Origin: Bryum argenteum
Taxonomy: Eukaryota > Streptophyta > Bryopsida > Bryales > Bryaceae
Direction of reading: 5' to 3'
DNA: 64,000 bases
NCBI GenBank assembly: GCA_037043015.1
Contig: CM073323.1
Coordinates: 30,284,758-30,348,757 of the forward strand
Below the pieces are notes generated by a model. It did not search any database. It saw only the letters and a program-made list of their open reading frames with translations, and was not told the origin of the DNA. Position numbers and translations under genes: made by a program. Below, piece after piece: positions 61,321 through 64,000 of the stretch. Every line of letters starts with the position of its first letter. Position 1 is the stretch's first letter.

Positions 61321-61490
61321 TTTGCAAACCAGTGTTGTCTTATCAGACAAAATTCCTATTCATTCGTTAGACAAAATTTAGATGAGATGTACATTTGATA
61401 CATTGGAAATGTTTTAGATGTACACCTCATCTAAATTGTGTTTGACAAATGAATAGGAATTTTGTTTAATAAGACAACCCTGTTGCAAAC
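61321..61490. mobile_element. Foldback MITE-like inverted repeat, about 170 bp
   Basis: The arms are about 70 bp each. ACAAAATTCCTATTCATT in the left arm pairs exactly with its reverse complement in the right arm, and ATCTCATCTAAA-type words pair further inside. The outer boundaries fade in TTTGCAAAC / TTGCAAACT, and no certain target duplication could be set. Confidence 0.7.
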
Positions 61491-62555
61491 TGTATTCAAC
61501 TTGAACACAAGGCTATATGATGGGATGTGTGATGGTGAACACCGCATCAAGCCCTATTAGCTCATGAGAAGTGGGAACTCAAAATTGAGAGCCCAGGAGA
61601 GGTAAGCATGCCTTGTTGTAAGATTGTTCAACACCAAAATTTGATTTTAGTGTTGGATAGTCATCTATAAAGTACGAGTGTTAACCAAGAAAAATGCAAC
61701 ACGTGCAACACAAGGTGCAAACAAGTCCTCTTTAATTCAAACACACACAAAGCTTAGACAGAAAGATGTTTTTTTGTACAACAAAGTAAAACCTCGACAG
61801 GCACATGAGAGGCAACAAGAAAGACGCTCACGCTCAGTGAAAACCGCAGTGGACACACATGATTACACACTCATGTGTAAATTGCAAAATGAGATGTGCA
61901 TGATCCGCATGATCCGGAACTGGTCATTATGCTTCAACTGAGTGACTAGGGTACATTCATTGTTAATATGTGATTATATGCTAATTAGTGTACACAGTTG
62001 CACCCTGTACTCCACACTGGAAATTGTTCTTTAGTTCCAAGGCGACAACAAACACTTCTAAGTCAGCAGGTTGTGACTGTGAAAGGTAGCGTGGCCAGGT
62101 TTGAATGGGAGTTGAGAGTTCGGTATGCGTGTTCCTTATGGAACTTGGTCACATCCACTTGAAGGAGATGCAAATGTGGTCAAATCAAGTCACCTATGTA
62201 AATTAAGTGATTTGAGAGAAGGTGAAGGGTGCGTGTCAGGTCTGTTCCGTGGAGGACTGGGAATCAATATTGGGACCAGCCATGGGCTCTTGGGGATAGC
62301 AGTGCAAAAGGTGCAGGACCAAACGACCGAACGGCCGAACTATTAAGGAGCTAGCTCAGGAAGAATTGGAAGGATGTTGGAAGCGTACGAAACTCACAGG
62401 CAAGTGTGCAAGCATCTCAGATTTCGTATTCTGCGGAGTTGGCGATGCTGTGTGGTTTGCATGATCCTGGAAAGGGGCAGGGAGTCTGTAATTTTGAAAA
62501 CACTTGATGAGAAGATCATGGGGCCATGCCGGTGCACTGCTACATTACTTGCTTA

Positions 62556-62931
62556 GGGCATGCCCACCCATGGGGGCGCCCTGAACTGAACTCAAGAACT
62601 GAAATCATCAGTTCAGGGTGACCGAATCGTCAGGGCGGAGGAGGAGCCCCACCCGCAACTGCGCCATTGCTCCCCAAACGCAAATTCTGACCACTCGCAA
62701 CTGCGCGAACGAGCAGGAACATCGGCCAGCACAAACATCGGTTTCGTCGTACTCGGTTTTCAGGCCCGCCCACCTCCCTGCAAAAGGGCTCGCATTTGCA
62801 GGTTGAACTGGAAAAAAACGATGAATAGTAGTTCAGTTCGGGGGATTTGCCGGTTGGTGGGGTATTTCTGCCCTGAACTGAACTACTATTCATCCTTTTT
62901 TCAGTTCAGGGCATGATGGGTGGGAATGCTC
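62556..62931. mobile_element. Tourist-like MITE, 376 bp
   Basis: The left end is GGGCATGCCCACCCATG and the right end read in reverse is GAGCATTCCCACCCATC. The flanks are TTA on both sides (62553-62555 and 62932-62934). Subterminal CCCTGAACTGAACT occurs inverted at both ends. The interior is GC-rich and non-coding. Confidence 0.8.
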
Positions 62932-64000
62932 TTATGCTGCTGTAAAGGTGAGCACCTTAAAATACAAGTATTTTAACCTCCACTGGACAAAGAAAATTAT
63001 TTGCAGTTCAATCTTGAGGCCTTGCTACTTACGAATTTGATAATAAAATTGAATTTCAGTATTACTTTCAGGTCGAGTTAGGTTCACTGTGAAAAGACCA
63101 CCCTCATTAAAAAAATTGTGAAAGGCCTTAACACCAAGGCCTCCCCTAAGGAGATTTGTGGTTTGGGGCAACCTAAATGAAGATGTTAAAAGTAATATTT
63201 TTGCATAAGATTTTTATGTATGTTCCATATACTACAAGGTGTATGTGGGAAATTTTGCAAAGTCAAAGTCTAGCTTTGGATTTTTTAAACGCAAATTTTA
63301 CTTTTCAGCCTTGGGGCGGGCAGAAAAAAACTATTTATTTTTACCTTTTTTAAAAGTTTTTTTTTTTGAAATCTTTTCTTGATTGATTTTTTACTTAGGT
63401 TTCCAAGTGACCCAAGTTAAAACTTTTACCAATCCTACAAGGGCACCCTTTAAAAGTTACAAGAGCTAGATTTAAAGTTTTATGTGATATTACAAATTTT
63501 TCTTTCAAAATTTGCCAAAACATGAGATCTTGGAATTTTTTGAATTTCTTTTGTCTTCAAATTCACAAACCCAAGAAGGTATATACTCCCCGTTCATTAT
63601 TCCCCTAAACCATATACAATAAACGTGGTGCATGTTTTACCAAATCCTTGATTTGTACCTTCTTCTAGTAAATAAATTGCATGAAGGTTCAAAAAGCAAA
63701 GTGAGTGTCTAAAATTTTGCATGGGCATGCTCAATTTAGTTATATACATGGAAAAAAATATAAGCTAGATGTTTAAGGTAATAAGCATCACGTTTTCCTT
63801 TGCACAAAGTGGACTATGTTTGCTGAAAAATAGATTGTATCAACTTTGAATGTTATGATCTTACAAATGGCAAAGATCCAACGGTTGAAATTTCAGCCAC
63901 TACCTCTAATGTTAGTTTTATTCAAGATCGTACAGTTGAAAGTTTTTAAAAGGTGTAAAAAATATTCTCATACTCCAAAGTTTACAAGGTGGTATGAAAT

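Larger units (their letters stand above)
58816..64000. other. Gene-poor right end
   Basis: The first few hundred bp is the 5' UTR and promoter side of the USP gene. A minus-strand frame at 59877-60203 starts with a Ser/Thr/Ala-rich sequence but has no downstream exon I can defend. From 60.5 kb to the end the DNA is AT-rich, with only a foldback element and a MITE. No gene was recognised. Confidence 0.55.

Noticed and set aside
1-64000. tRNA, rRNA, CRISPR arrays or bacterial operons
   Set aside because: I looked for tRNA box B-like words, rRNA stretches and regularly spaced repeats with spacers and saw none. All genes are spliced plant genes or intronless nuclear genes.

Overview
This is nuclear DNA of a land plant. 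The genes have GT-AG introns of about 60-620 bp, and the products are plant-typical: a plastid SufE, the plastid inositol monophosphatase IMPL1, a GT34 xyloglucan xylosyltransferase, SGT1 and a CYP72-clan P450. Intergenic DNA is AT-rich and long. Genes are well spaced, with about seven recognisable loci in 64 kb. This style, with introns of a few hundred bp and long AT-rich spacers, would suit a bryophyte such as a moss, but the sequence alone does not fix the species. There is nothing bacterial, viral or organellar.

Layout. The left edge (120-725, minus) holds the first two exons of an unrecognised gene that runs out of the window. A five-exon CYP72-clan cytochrome P450 lies at 4539-7140 (minus). 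From 7.2 to 18 kb there is mostly unannotatable AT-rich DNA with a 321-bp tandem duplication (11.5-12.1 kb) and a few exon-like islands. SufE is at 18024-18689 (minus). 18.7-24.4 kb carries a hairpin element, a 914-bp PIF/Harbinger (Tourist-like) element and a 10-bp minisatellite. The GT34 xyloglucan xylosyltransferase (24427-26331, minus), IMPL1 (30405-34188, minus, ten exons) and SGT1 (35814-39226, minus, ten exons) follow.

39.3-49.3 kb is a transposon-rich block. It contains foldback repeats, two copies of a dispersed repeat flanking a degenerate transposon-like ORF, and a complete-looking 3.65-kb non-autonomous CACTA element (44207-47854) packed with a GACATC-type motif. The HEL2/ZNF598-type ribosome-quality-control E3 ligase is the only plus-strand gene (49879-53816, seven exons). 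A small Tourist-like MITE lies just downstream of it. A four-exon gene with a universal-stress-protein (USP) domain but no kinase domain occupies 55789-58815 (minus). The right end is gene-poor and contains a foldback MITE and a third Tourist-like MITE.

The genes are ordinary single-copy housekeeping or biosynthetic loci with no shared pathway visible. The exon models were built by hand from splice signals; frame is conserved across every junction given. The most unusual material is in the mobile elements: three MITEs with TAA/TTA target duplications, and the CACTA element with its internal ACGT-core array. I found no convincing previously undescribed multi-gene system.
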